From Morella rubra (taxonomy: Eukaryota > Streptophyta > Magnoliopsida > Fagales > Myricaceae), in contig CM025855.1 of the NCBI GenBank assembly GCA_003952965.2, positions 1,463,252 through 1,527,251 of the forward strand: a DNA stretch of 64,000 nucleotides, written 5' to 3'. Both the position numbers and the translations under genes were made by a program. This document shows positions 1-13,826 of the stretch, piece by piece (positions within the stretch are counted from its first letter, which is position 1; each line of letters begins with the position of its first letter). A model generated the notes under the pieces. It worked only from the letters and a program-made list of their open reading frames with translations. It did no database searches and was not told the DNA's origin.

Positions 1-3000
1 ACTGCTTTCCCATTGCTTATGTCCACCACAGAAGCAGCCCCCTCAACCATTTGAGTATCCGATTTGTTATCAGGTGACATGCAAGACACATCCATCTGCA
101 GAGAAGCAGATGCATCATTGCTTTTATCAGTGAGAACTGGCCGAACCACAAAGTCAGCAGTCATATAGCAAATATCTTCAGAAACAGGATCAGTTGAAGA
201 TGACGGTTCAAGCCCATTAACAGTAGAGCACTTTATTGCATCAGCAACTTCAACAGTCCCTCCCTCAGTTTCCATTTCAGTGATATCCTCCAAGGGTTCA
301 TGTTGAGAAATTTTAAGCTCCTCTACATCATCAGTTGTCTTTGTCTGACCCTGAGAATCAATATCCTGTGAACCAGAGTTAAAATCTTCGACCTGTTTTC
401 TGTGAGTGTGAAAGGAACTGTCAGCAGCTTGTGCTTCTCCATCACTCCTGACAATCACCAGTTCAGTATTCCCACTCATTTCACTTTGTTCACCAATTGG
501 CCTAAAAGAAGACTCCCTATCCTTTGCTACTTCAGCAGAAGCAGTGCCAGGATCATTTTCAGAGACCCTGGTTCGGCTGAGATCGAACATCTCACTGTGC
601 AAAAATACCAGTTTGGCTGACATACCTGAAAGACGCATAAAAGACCCAGGTACCTTGTAAACTGATGTTTAAAGCAGTTCCATAAGCAGATATCAAATTT
701 TTGTTCAATAGTAACAAAACAAAATACTTAAAGAACTCGAGAAAAAAAACTTATAAGATCTTAATATACAACAAGGCCAAACTCATGACTCATGCATTCA
801 TAAACTTACTCAAGAGAGCCTTAACCCCTTTAGATCGGGGTCAGCTATGGACCCTCACCAACAAGTCTAAGTCAACAATGCATTCATGTCCAGTGAACTT
901 CAAAAACCAAACCCAGTGAAATTCATGACATGTTTGATGAGGAACCAGTGACGACAGCATAAATAGCAGGCAGAGGCATGCAAAAGAATGATGCCTGGAA
1001 ATGTCTCAACTAGAGGTGCAACCTTGTTAAGCTATATCCATCATGACTAATATTATTACATGCAGGACAAAGATATTCCTAAACAAGAATCGAAAACTAT
1101 ACTCAAGAGAGCCTTAGAAACTCACCAGTTATAGATCGAATAGTTGAGATCTCAGGGCGTGTGCAAGGAGCTTTCTTTCTTACGCGACGTATATCTTCAG
1201 TATTTGTCAACTGTTGACGAATTGTACTGAAGAAAAGAGGTAAGTTCATTAGTAACATACATGCAACATAATCAAGATTTATTGAGAGTTGGCTACTTTT
1301 TAACAAAAATGAAATCAGGCATGCTTAATCTGAAATCAAAAAGTGGCATTGAAACCAGGATTACTTTGATATTCAAGGAATCGCTGCCACTTAAACCATC
1401 TGACTTGCCTACTACATATGTACATCTCACCGATCTGATAATGCTAGTAATAGATTTATTGCTATCACACAAGTCATAGACAAGATGGCCAAAGAGCAAA
1501 AGCCATTGATTAATTGACTTTTCCACAATGGTCCAGGATGCACTCAGGAGATCTTGAACCCTTGACCCCACGCTTTACCACTAACTTATTCCAGAAGAAA
1601 AATTCACTTTGACCTAAAGCTAATTGGATAAACTTCAAAAAAGTTTCAAAACAACAGCCAATCACTTCTAGCAAAATCAAATAGAGAAGATATTAATGTC
1701 CTAAAAAGGGACAAACTATGGATGATTTTTGGCTCAGGAAGGATTGTTTAGTGGAGTTAAGATGCTAGAGGTATATCATTAGTTCTCGTACTTTTGGTGC
1801 CTGTCCCTATTAATGATTCTTTGCCTACTAGGGGGTTGGAATTATTTCAAGATACATTCACCACAGAAGAGCCTAAATGAAGTAGATACAGCATGATCAC
1901 AACTAAGGGAAGTAGGGGAAAAGGGTGCATTACACAAAATAGAAAGATGGATGTTTCCAAATATGAGCTCCCTAATGAACGAGACATAGATACCATGTTC
2001 GTGTACTACAACAGAAGAAAATTTTAGTTGAAACAGAAAAGAGCATAATAACCTAAGTAAATTCATAAGAAACTGGAACCAGCATAACAACTGTAATGCA
2101 TCAGTATATTCATAAGTGCAACCAAAGTACAGGACAAAGAAAATAGAACATACTCGCCATGCAAGACCATTGTATCATCCATAAGCACTTTCCTCTTCAA
2201 GACAGTAGACCGGGGTGCAGAACGGGGCCGTTTCATGGACACCATTTCACGTGCAGGTGGAGTGGGCTTCATTTTCAAAACAGAAGATCTTCTTCCTACT
2301 GAAGCAACAAAATGTTCATCTCAGTCATGACCTTATTTTAACTGAAGCAAATCTTCCAAGACCAAATAGAATTCTACCAACTTTTATTTCCAGGAAACAG
2401 AAGGGGTAAAAGATCCATCAACTAGCCCAACAGTCGTATAAAAAAAATCACACAGGCATTAACAAGTATCCAGGAAAAGAAAACCAATTGATACCTAAAA
2501 TGGAAGACAATAAATCATCATCATCGGGAATCGACTCTGCAGTTCTCTTGGATCGAGTCATGCCAAAAGATTCAACTGAATTTATACTCTGCACCGTTAC
2601 GGTACTTTCTGTGAAACTACGCTTTTTTCCTGAGATGACTTTGACCCCAGCACCATCACCCCCAGGTAGGGCTTCTTTGTCTGGCGTAGACTCCACTAGC
2701 AAATCATTAGGGTTACCGATGAGGCCCTCCGGTATTGCGAGCATCTTTTCAGGTGCAGGAAAGTCAGAAGTCCCAACCCTGTTTAAATTATTCAACTCAC
2801 TTTCTCCACAGACTGCATTGGCCAGTTGCTCATCTAACACCCTGGAATCTGCCTGAATTTCTGCTCCTGGAGCAGGTTCCAACTTTTGGTTTCTTTCTAA
2901 GACTGTATCAGCAATGCCATTTGCAAGGTGCTCTTGACCTAAAACAAAATGAGAACAATTAATCAACAGATACCAGCACGTGGGTGCACACACATGGATA

Positions 3001-6000
3001 TGTTTCTGTCAACATAGACATTGTGCTACTAATTTGGATTAGCTACATGCATTTAGTTTGTATATAATTGCAGCCCAATTACTTCAGATGGCATATTATT
3101 AAGAGAAAGCCCCCAAAAAAAAAAATTAACCAACTCTGATGGTAATTTGGAACAGCCACTAAATTAATACCTCTGCCTGAGGGCATATCAGGTTGGCTTA
3201 GATGGGAGCTGCATGCCCGAAGCACATGAGGTTCATTCGACTTCATGACCAACAGAGTTCAAAGTCTTATTCTCCTTCAGTTCTTTACAAACATGTGCTT
3301 CAGCATTTACAACCTCAGGTCGCTGGGGTGATTCCAGTGGACAGACAGCATTTGATGTTGATGCTCTGCTAGGGGAGCATGATCTTTCAGCATCATTATC
3401 AATTTCAACTTCATTGAGAATTTCAGGTCTTGGTGATGCTTGATCATCCTCTAGATAGCATTCTAGTGCATCAGTGCCACTTGAAAAAGTTTTGCGGCCA
3501 GGATCCTCGAAATCAGAGGTCACATGAGAGCCACTAGGAGATGCAACAGTTTCACCCAACCTAGCACCCACAGATTCCACAGGCAAAGACTAAGTTGGAC
3601 TTTAAGGCAATGAAATCTGAAATCTTAGTGGCAATTGGCAAAAGTGATTGGAATATCAAGGATTATCCATTTGTTCTACAGTCGCTGCCTGTCTGACTAG
3701 CCTACATACTCAACTATGTACTATCTCACCGATCTGATAGATTAGCTCAGTATATTAGCTATCACATACTTGCTATCAGTCATAGACAAGATGGCCAAAG
3801 AGCAAAAGCCATTGATTAATTGACTTTTCCACAATGGTCCAGGATGCACTCAGAGATCTTGAACCCTTGACCCCACGCTTTACCACTAACTTATTCCAGA
3901 AGAAAAATTCACTTTGACCTAAAGCTAATTGGATAAACTTCAAAAAAGTTTCAAAACAACAGCCAATCACTTCTAGCAAAATCAAATAGAGAAGATATTA
4001 ATGTCCTAAAAAGGGACAAACCATAGATGATTTTTGGCTCAGGAAGGATTGTTTAGTGAGAGTTAAGATGCTAGAGGTATATCATTAGTTCTCGTACTTT
4101 TGGTGCCTGTCCCTATTAATGATTCTTTGCCTACTAGGGGGTTGGAATTATTTCAAGATACATTCACCACAGAAGGCCTAAATGAAGCTAGATACAGCAT
4201 GATCACAACTGCAGGGAAGTAGGGGAAAAGGGTGCATTGACACTAAAATGAATTAGATGGATGATTTCACTATGAGCTCCCTAATGAACGAGACCATAGA
4301 TACCATAGTTGTTCGTGTACTACAACAGAAGAAAATTTTAGTTGAAACAGAAAAGAGCATAATAACCTAAGTAAATTCATAAGAAACTGGAACCAGCATA
4401 ACAACTGTAATGCATCAGTATATTCATAAGTGCAACCAAAGTACAGGACAAAGAAAATAGAACATACTCGCCATGCAAGACCATTGTATCATCCATAAGC
4501 ACTTTCCTCTTCAAGACAGTAGACCGGGGTGCAGAACGGGGCCGTTTCATGGACACCATTTCACGTGCAGGTGGAGTGGGCTTCATTTTCAAAACAGAAG
4601 ATCTTCTTCCTACTGAAGCAACAAAATGTTCATCTCAGTCATGACCTTATTTTAACTGAAGCAAATCTTCCAAGACCAAATAGAATTCTACCAACTTTTA
4701 TTTCCAGGAAACAGAAGGGGTAAAAGATCCATCAACTAGCCCAACAGTCGTATAAAAAAAATCACACAGGCATTAACAAGTATCCAGGAAAAGAAAACCA
4801 ATTGATACCTAAAATGGAAGACAATAAATCATCATCATCGGGAATCGACTCTGCAGTTCTCTTGGATCGAGTCATGCCAAAAGATTCAACTGAATTTATA
4901 CTCTGCACCGTTACGGTACTTTCTGTGAAACTACGCTTTTTTCCTGAGATGACTTTGACCCCAGCACCATCACCCCCAGGTAGGGCTTCTTTGTCTGGCG
5001 TAGACTCCACTAGCAAATCATTAGGGTTACCGATGAGGCCCTCCGGTATTGCGAGCATCTTTTCAGGTGCAGGAAAGTCAGAAGTCCCAACCCTGTTTAA
5101 ATTATTCAACTCACTTTCTCCACAGACTGCATTGGCCAGTTGCTCATCTAACACCCTGGAATCTGCCTGAATTTCTGCTCCTGGAGCAGGTTCCAACTTT
5201 TGGTTTCTTTCTAAGACTGTATCAGCAATGCCATTTGCAAGGTGCTCTTGACCTAAAACAAAATGAGAACAATTAATCAACAGATACCAGCACGTGGGTG
5301 CACACACATGGATATGTTTCTGTCAACATAGACATTGTGCTACTAATTTGGATTAGCTACATGCATTTAGTTTGTATATAATTGCAGCCCAATTACTTCA
5401 GATGGCATATTATTAAGAGAAAGCCCCCAAAAAAAAAATTAACCAACTCTGATGGTAATTTGGAACAGCCACTAAATTAATACCTCTGCCTGAGGGCATA
5501 TCAGGTTGGCTTAGATGGGAGCTGCATGCCCGAAGCACATGAGGTTCATTCAATGGAAGGGCTTCATGACCAACAGAGTTCAAAGTCTTATTCTCCTTCA
5601 GTTCTTTACAAACATGTGCTTCAGCATTTACAACCTCAGGTCGCTGGGGTGATTCCAGTGGACAGACAGCATTTGATGTTGATGCTCTGCTAGGGGAGCA
5701 TGATCTTTCAGCATCATTATCAATTTCAACTTCATTGAGAATTTCAGGTCTTGGTGATGCTTGATCATCCTCTAGATAGCCCTTTGATTCTAGTGCATCA
5801 GTGCCACTTGAAAAAGTTTTGCGGCCAGGATCCTCGAAATCAGAGGTCACATGAGAGCCACTAGGAGATGCAACAGTTTCACCCAACCTAGCACCCACAG
5901 ATTCCACAGGAGTTTGATGTACAAAGGGTGTACTAGGTTCATTGTCTATTACAACTCCATTATGTATATCTTCAGCCCTGTCAGGACCCTCCAACAAACC

Positions 6001-9000
6001 ATTAGTCCCCTCAGAACACTCTGATACAAGATGACTGGGTTTAATTTGCTCAGCAGGACCCGAGGAGGTTAAAGAAGTCGAAAGGCAGTTATCTGCTGCC
6101 ACACACTCCATATCCACCGCAATAGGTGGCAGATGTCCCTGTGGCTTCACCTGTTTGATTTCCAAGTCACCCTGAACACAGCCATTCTCCTCAAAATTTT
6201 CAGGATTCATATCATTGTCCAAAGACAAATTCACTGTATGGTTATCCACAGGATGAAGATTTAACTCTCTGCAAGCATTTACTGTGCTCTTCCCGGCAAC
6301 TAATCCTGTTAGATTAAGATCTTCTGATTCCATACGATCATCAGCCAGGGCTTCCTGAACACAGGACAAGTCTGGCTCTTCCAATAATCTAGGAGTAGAT
6401 GGAGCCTGAGCATACTCAACTATTTCAGTATATGTGGCTAGACCATCGACCTGTTCAAAAAGGGTCTTTCATATTGATTGAACAAAATAACTGAAAGTCC
6501 AGAACAAAAATTAGCATCAGAAGATATATTAAATATTGCTATCAACCTGATTTCCACTGCCATTCACTTGTATGGCTTCTGAAGCTTCGGTTATCCCCTC
6601 ATAACTTCCATACTTTGTCAGAAGCATTACTGATTGGAGGGACACCTGAGGATCAGCACTGCAACCAACAAATGGATGGGGATGTCAGGAAATTCAGGGA
6701 CCCTGATGATTCCTTGGATCAAGCAGAAGAGAACCAATCCACCAGAAAAATAGCCTGAAAGGTTACAGCCTTTCTAATTGCGGACACAAAAGTTGAGAGA
6801 GCAAACCAAATCGAAATAAGAGGAGAACACAAACACCTAGAAGGTATTGGACCTAAGACCTCACCAATAGCAAAGTCAAAAGGACACACAAACTCGGATG
6901 AACTTGCCTCAACCACCTCACTCTACACCAATCTTATAGGACATAATGTTAGTCAGAGCTCGTTGGTCTTTGGGCTAAGAAAAAGCACATGTCATAAATG
7001 CACACTAGCATCATCATATAACACATCCAACACTAAGTTCGAAACATCATACTGCAGGCAGTGAGAAGGTAATTCTATTTTTATTCTGCTTTATTTATTT
7101 TAGGGATAGAGAATATTTCAACAATTCTATGTTTTGGAACGTGGCTTTTACTTTTGGCCCATTAGATCTTATATCCTACTTTATTATGTTTTTGGAATTT
7201 TTGTTTGTCAGTTCTATTTATCGTTTAGTATGGGCATAGTAGCCAGTGCCCGTAGAATCCAAGTCTAATTATTAGAATCCAAGTGTTATTAGGTGTTCAA
7301 AACGTCAAGTTTAGTTTCCATTAAATATTGATGTTTTCACTCTCAATTTGATGGAAAAAACACTATCATAAAATTTTACAGTTATGCTCACAAGGTTTTT
7401 GTAATGCAATCCTTTTGCAAGATGTACCGATGAAGAAACCCTAATGTGATAATTAGGAAGACTAGGTACTATATTTCTTAGATCTTTTCTTCTTCTCGTT
7501 GTTTGATTTCCTACAACTTCATTTCCCTTCAATCCCTATGATCCTTAAAACAATAACCCTCCAACAAGAAGCCCAGACTTTCCTCAAAAGTTCAAATTAC
7601 AATTCCTGGATTCCTCACAGCCCCAAAAACAATCCAAAAACTTCACTTTGTGCCCCTTTAATCGACTGCAACCTCACCATTTGCTTTATCCTTTTTGAAA
7701 CCCTCACTCCCCTAATTTTTTTGCACTGTGAAACCTTAAATCCAACGCCTCAAAATACATAAAAGCCTGCTGTAAGAATATCAAGCCACTTAACGTGCCA
7801 CTTACATCCTATTTTCCAACCATTTTAAAGCCATCAAAATTTTGACCTTTTCTAAGGGAAGCTGATCTGTAGACCCTAGATAACCTTTCCCATAATATCA
7901 ACTCCTCGCAGAAAGAAGTTTCAGTGCAACCAAGAAAAACATAAATGGTAATGTAGCAACAATTTATAACCACACAACCATGGATAAGTTCGTTATTGAT
8001 GACAAGTAATGAAACACGCTAAAACCTAAAATAATTGCAAGATTGAGCAAACTTTTGACACACTTTTAAGAAACCGTCAATTTCCACTTAATATTCTAAA
8101 TCTCTAAAACAAAAACTACTATCCTAGGTCCACTACTGCTTCCATGTACTCTAGATATAGTAGTACATGATTTTGAGCAACGTTAAACCATGTTGAACTA
8201 TCATTCAGAGAGCTTTCTTTTTGCTTATTTTCCTTTTTGATACAAAGAACCAAATAACAAACAAAATAAAAGACAGCAAATAACAGAAAGGTCACAGCTC
8301 AAGTACACAAGTATGAAAGAACCCCAAACAATAAAACAAAAACAAAAATTTTAAAGGCCAGAAAATATTTGGGGATGGGGGCCAAATCAATCTACCATAC
8401 AACATCATCCAATGAAAAATTAAAAGAAGAATTGAATGCAGTTTCAAGCACATATCTCTCCCATCAAAGTATTAGCAGAAGAAGAAATGAATAAGCATAT
8501 GCACTGCAAAAATGCCCCGCACAAAGCACAAGCAGCAACGATATAAAAACTTATTCTAGAAAGATATAAACAACTTACTCTGAAACTCCAACATACCCTG
8601 GAGCCACAACCTTGTTTAATAGCAGCTCCTGTTTTTCAAAAGTTTAGGGGAAAAGAGAGGGAAAAATACAAGTAAGTAACACAAAAAATACTTGAACTAG
8701 GTTACTCAATATGAGCAGGGTTAATAATAGCTCAAGGAAAATTTACGTGTAACACTTGAATGAAGATAACAACAGGGGATTCAAGGGCAACATGGGAAAC
8801 AAGTATTACATAAATGTGGTCATGATTAAACCACAATTACCTCATCGAGATCTAAACCAATCTGGGACGTGTCACCATCACCGAACCGCTCTAAAAAGAA
8901 ACCACAGAAATGTTAGCCAATTTTTGTTTGTGCATATGTAACTAAGAGATAAACCATCGGAAAATGACATACAAAGAAACAAACAAGTACCAACCATCCA

Positions 9001-10488
9001 ATCCAAACTGTGATGTTGAGTAAACCACACCCTCCATTGTATCTTGGAGTGTAATCTGCTCCTTTGTACTGACGTGATGATCAACATAATTACTGCAAGA
9101 AAATTTAAAATATTTATACACAGATCAACATAATTACTGCAAGAAAACTTAAAATATTTATACACAGAATAAAATTTTGTACTTAAGCATGAACAGACAT
9201 CACCCCCAAGGCAAGATCATGATACATAAACCAATCACATCCCATATAGCGTGGGCACCTACAAATTCTGCTGCTCAGAATATCAACCAGATCAGATGAT
9301 ATGGTTACTTGAAATTGACTAATAAATTAAAGGAAAAGCTGCTGAACGAAAAAAAAAATTGATTATCCACAACCCGATGGGCCTTCAAATGGAAAACTGA
9401 AACAAAACCACTTCAATTTTGCCTCAATAACCATCAACACATCCACACCCATCTGGTGCATTTATTCATCAGAAATATAAACAATAACGTAACAGACTAC
9501 AACTGAAAGTATAAAAAAAATAAAAAAAAATACAGGATATCCTGGCACTAACCCCTGAAATATTTCATTATCCGGCAGCTCAAAATCATCAAGATCAAAA
9601 GTCTCTGGCAAGGTGATGGAATGGTACGGTGCAGTAGACTCTTCAGGTGGTAAATCAACAGCAGTGGATCGAAAAGCTTGCTTTATCTTAAGCAAAGCCT
9701 CACTGCAATCATCAAACAGGTAATTGACCTTTCTAGAATAAATCCTCACCACCCCAAGGAGCAGATGGCTGGACAACCGAAGTGCAATTGGTACTTCAGG
9801 AAAAAGAATTGAATCTGCTCAAAAAAAAAAAAAATGCCACATAAATTTCATTATCAAAGTCGGGGACAACCAAAAATGCTGAACAAATTCAAAAGAAAAT
9901 ATGTATCTATTATATCTTGTTGTCTACTTTGAAATGGCATATTTATCATCCTAAAATAGGTTATCAAAGAATTGAACAAAGTAACAAACAGTTCAGACCA
10001 GTGGGTTGCCCACAACCCTCATTCCAAACCAACAAAACATTCTCAAAGAGAAGGCCATTTATTGATGACATTCAAATACAGGCCACCGGGCAAAATGGGG
10101 AAAAAACCGCCAGTCGAATGATTTTTTAATTTCTTAAAACATTGGCACCTGCATAAAGGAAACGAAAAAAGTCTGGAGATTCAAACCTCAGCTAAACAAA
10201 CCACTTGTCAGTCAAGACAATTTTTTGTTTTCCCAATATATTTGGTAATATTTCCCCTAATTAAGGGAAGTTATCCACTGTTTAACAACTCCCAAAATCT
10301 TTGATGTCTCAGGAGCCCAAGATAACGTAATCGAAAGAATATAAAGTGAGGGATTAAGACTGACCTACGGAGACACCAATATCGGTATCGGCGACCTGGT
10401 TCTTCCGTAGTTTCCGCTCCAAATGCGCTGCTATCCATATCGTCCCAAGTGGCCCTTTCTTGGCCAATATAAACTGAGAATAAAACAT
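1..10488 (-). CDS. SYN4: SYN4-like alpha-kleisin (Rad21/SCC1 cohesin subunit), 3' end outside window
   Basis: This gene encodes the kleisin that closes the SMC1-SMC3 cohesin ring and holds sister chromatids together in the nucleus. Eleven coding exons join in frame: 10365-10488, 9553-9814, 8995-9092, 8841-8890, 8579-8628, 6547-6658, 5484-6450, 4809-5252, 4468-4612, 1129-1227 and 1-625 (open to the window edge). The start [18 protein letters not shown] is the conserved Rad21/Rec8 N-terminus that binds SMC3, followed by [16 protein letters not shown] and [17 protein letters not shown]. The long acidic middle and the later segment [19 protein letters not shown] are as in plant SYN4. The C-terminal winged helix that binds SMC1 lies beyond base 1. 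All listed junctions are GT..AG and keep phase. Oddities are a tandem repeat of exons 7-9 and a duplicated acceptor before exon 3. SYN2 or SYN3 is less likely because of the long acidic exon 7. Confidence 0.86.
1319..5910. repeat. 2.3-kb tandem duplication inside the kleisin gene
   Basis: Copy A spans about 1319-3583 and copy B about 3606-5910. From about 1990 to 3170 copy A matches copy B at an offset of 2314 bases with no difference I could see. Inside the exon-7 part copy A lacks 8 and 6 bases. Toward the low-coordinate end of each copy (1319-1990 versus 3606-4320) the match becomes patchy, with many small insertions and deletions. Copy A ends abruptly at 3583, after CCACAGG, where copy B continues into the rest of exon 7. 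Confidence 0.9.
2154..3583 (-). pseudogene. Duplicated kleisin exons 7' (partial), 8' and 9'
   Basis: Three extra exon-like blocks lie between exon 9 and exon 10 of the kleisin gene: 3171-3583 (3' part of exon 7), 2495-2938 (exon 8) and 2154-2298 (exon 9). Block 7' has no acceptor because the duplication breaks inside the exon, and an 8-base loss near 3235 shifts its frame. Blocks 8' and 9' keep their splice sites, but exon 9 ends with two bases of a codon while exon 8' needs one, so splicing 9 to 8' would break the frame. A normal product needs exon 9 (4468) spliced straight to exon 10 (1227). This is either a real recent duplication or an assembly error. Confidence 0.7.
9081..9168. repeat. 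44-bp tandem repeat containing a splice acceptor
   Basis: Two units of 44 bases, 9081-9124 and 9125-9168, differ at one position. Read on the minus strand, each contains TTTTCTTGCAG before TAATTATGTTGAT, so the acceptor of kleisin exon 3 is present twice (exon start at 9092 or 9136). Using the upstream one would add 44 bases and shift the frame. Confidence 0.92.
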
Positions 10489-11245
10489 TTCCTATATATA
10501 TCTTCCCTCACCTCTCCACAGAAACCCCAGATTTTATGCAATCAAATTCCCCAAATTCTACTTCATAAAGCCACAAATTACCCTTCACCGCAAAATCGAA
10601 AACCCAAATTCTCCGACAAACACCAAGGCTCAGCTCGTTTTCACTTCTACACCATGTTTCTCACATGCAGAACACCAATCGCGAACGAAAAGCCTTTAAA
10701 CTCGAAATTTTTGTGTAACAGAAACCCTAGATTACCAACAAAATCAACAACTCCAAATTCTCCAAGAAGCACCCAATATTTCCACTTGTATCCCAAACCG
10801 GAATAGCTCGAGTTCATAAAAATCCCCCGAATTCACAGTGAACACAAAAGCCCCAATCACACCTTAGTTGCTACTACAACATCCCAAGACCCCCAGCAAC
10901 TCGAAATTACGGAATAGGGCTTCATTCTCGTCAAATTTACTAAATTCACCAAAAAGCTGTGGAATTCCAGGAGCTCTAGAACCGAAGCTTTAAAGAGGAA
11001 GACAGTAGAGCCGGTGATGAAGTGAAGAGCATAACTTCGCAGCAGCAGAGATATCAACACACCCAAGGAGAACTCGAACGAAGGCGTTTAATGAAGAAGA
11101 CTGAGCGTGGCGTGGAATTTAGCTCCGGCACACTGAGTCACGCAGAGCACACCGAGTCACCGAGTCAGGGATCGGACGAGTCGTCGAGCTGGAGGGGGGG
11201 AGAGAGAGACGGAGTTTGAGACGCTGAGAGAGAGAGAGAGAGAAC
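10489..11245 (-). promoter_or_regulatory. Upstream region of the kleisin gene with CT-rich tract
   Basis: No coding exon is visible upstream of the kleisin start. Positions 11,211-11,243 hold a GA-rich tract on the plus strand (CT on the gene's strand), including an uninterrupted run of about nine GA units. Such tracts are common in plant 5' untranslated regions and core promoters. The transcript start cannot be placed from sequence alone. Confidence 0.4.
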
Positions 11246-13590
11246 CGCCCTTTGTTTGAGATTTCGAACTTGGTATATATTATCGTGCAACTCAGGTACA
11301 TACGGACTTGCGTGGTGATACCGTTTATTTGCATCCAACGGTGAAACTTCCTCTCGGCAGGTTTGGTCAGAGTCAAATGGGATTGATGTGACAAAATTTT
11401 GAATAAAACTCACCACATGCGTTGGAAGTTTATTGGGAGCCGTCTCTTGCATGATTGGTTGAAGACTTGAAATTGTCTTCTGATGGCTAATTTGGCTTCA
11501 AATTCTTTTGAGTATTTTTCGTGGTAAAATAATTGAAGGTCATCCCTTTTTTTTATTTTTTGCAAAACTCTTTTCATTTTTGGAGGATGTTTTGATCGTG
11601 TGATGAACGCTTTCCGTCCCAAATTCAATTGTCCTTCGCCACTAATAATAATATTTATTGTAAAATTAATTATGTCGATAAAAACAACGAGATCAAGAGA
11701 TAAAAAAATCAAATAAACTCCATTAGATTTCTCACTCTTAAAGTACTAATATCCGTCAATTTAATAAATAATCAACTTTACTTGTCAAATCATTTGTTTT
11801 GTCGCTAATCAATACTTTACTGCTTATATGGCAAAACATTCATAAATGCAAAGAAGAGATAATGTTTCAATATATGCAACCTATAGAATATAATCGGATT
11901 AAAATTTTTTATAATTATTTGTTAGAATTGCACTCTAAAATTTATAGAGATATATGCATAATAAGTTAATCTTATATTATGTAATGTTGTCTTGTGTAAA
12001 GTTTTCGAACATTGCGAGTCATTTTTGTATGATTTATATGTTATATCTATCTCTCTATCAATTACACCAGATATTGATGTAAATATGATCATCAATAAAC
12101 TTTATTAATATCAATTGCTTGATTAGTTCAATTAATGCGATTTTGTTAAATAGCTTATTATAGGAATAGCATTGTTAAATGCAAGTCAGGTTCATTTTTA
12201 AACCAACAAAGATATTGATCAATGAATTATATTAACATAAATCAATCTAATAAATTCGCTCAAACTTCCTTCCTACTCCTCCCAAAATATTAATTAAAAT
12301 ACTAACATAAATTAATTTGTAGTAGCATATTTGATCAAATGAATGACTTTCGTGCGGTCTAGAAAAAAAAAAGGGAGTAATATCATAGTTCGCCTCCTGA
12401 TTATGGGCTAATTTCAATCTCGTTCCCCTAATTATGAAAACTGCGATTTACATCATCTAACTTTTAAAAATCATCAATGTACGCCCTCAATCTAAATCAT
12501 TACGGAAATACATATAAAATGACCAAAATGGCCCTCCAAAATAAAATTACTAAAAATATTTAAAAAATCATTAAAAAATCATATTTAAAAAAAGTAATAT
12601 TTTTTAAATAAAACTATTAAACTCTATTTCAATAATCGATATATTTTTAATTTATGTCTCAAATTTTATTTATTTTTTAAAATTATCTTGGAGGAGCATT
12701 TTGATTATTTTACATGTGATTTTATCTGACTTCACAGTTGATTTGGAAGGGCCATGCACTCAAAACTTTGGTATTTATTTTTTTTATCGTATAAGTTGAA
12801 AAGAAACTATTTTATTTCAATACTCTGGACTCGAGCATCACTAAACTAAAAGCTTTTTATAGATGCAATTGAGAATGTAATGGTTCATAGGAGGACAATC
12901 CAAATGACCAAATTTTTAATTTTTAATGATTTGCTAGCATTTCGCTTTAAATCTATTTTTTTCGTAGAATTACTCAAACTACATGGAGGGATTCATTGTG
13001 AGGTAACAGTGTAAAATCTATTTGGTTATTATAAATATTTGTGTGAGTAAATAGATTCACAAAAGGCTTCTATCTTTTATCTTAGCCTATCTAAATCTAT
13101 TTGTGTATATATCGTTTGCATATATTTTGCTCTGTGACTAGTTTGTGCCCTTTGGATTTTAATAAACTATCACGTAACATGTGTTATAAACAGGCCATAT
13201 GACATAGTTCTGATTGTCGGATTTTATTTTAAGGTGCAAATTGATTCATTTAAAAGTTTGGGTGTTAAATGTAACAAAATAGTAGTTGAGACTCTATTGA
13301 AAATTAATTTCTTAATTTAAGTACGTAAAGTATTTTTCATCCTAAATAATTTGTTCCAAATTAAAATCTAATAGCTCAATAAGACTGCAAAAATGTCATT
13401 CCAAAATACATGTTTTTTTTTTCAGTTAATGAAGAGCTTTTCTCGAACCAAATAATAATATCACAATTACCACATCTAACCTATTTTCTTGAAACAAACT
13501 CTAATATTATTATGAAGATTTGGAATTAGAGAGAACGTGGGATATAATATATGGAGCGAGAATGGTATGAGTGAACTAGTAAGATATATT
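11246..13590. other. AT-rich intergenic DNA
   Basis: No gene is supported here. Positions about 12,387-12,620 hold a dispersed repeat also recognisable at about 28,348-28,560 in the same orientation (shared blocks such as AATGTACG followed by CCTC, and AAAATTA followed by TAAA-rich runs). The rest is low-complexity AT-rich sequence. Confidence 0.5.
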
Positions 13591-13826
13591 TATGTATTTG
13601 AATGTTAAAATTTTGAGAAGTTAAAATTTTGAGGTATTAGAATTTGTGAAAAAATAAGAGAAAGATGATTTGAATGAATTTTTTATATTTATTATAATAA
13701 AAAAAATTATTTATAAGAAGAGAGAGATTATATTGTAATTATTTTATTATGTAAAAATTTTGGAGGACTAAAATTTTAGGAGACAAATGTATCTGCATGC
13801 CTAAAACAAATAGACACTTGCTCTTA
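13591..13826. mobile_element. MITE-like element, degraded copy
   Basis: It shares an ordered series of blocks with the element at 35,410-35,597: a start like TTTGAATGTTAAAATTTT, then GAATTTTTTATATTTATTAT, then GAGATTATATTGTAATTATT, then TTTTATTATGT. The left end is decayed. The right end reads AAACAAATAGACACTTGCTC, resembling the inverted end of the better copy. It is non-autonomous with no coding capacity. Confidence 0.55.
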
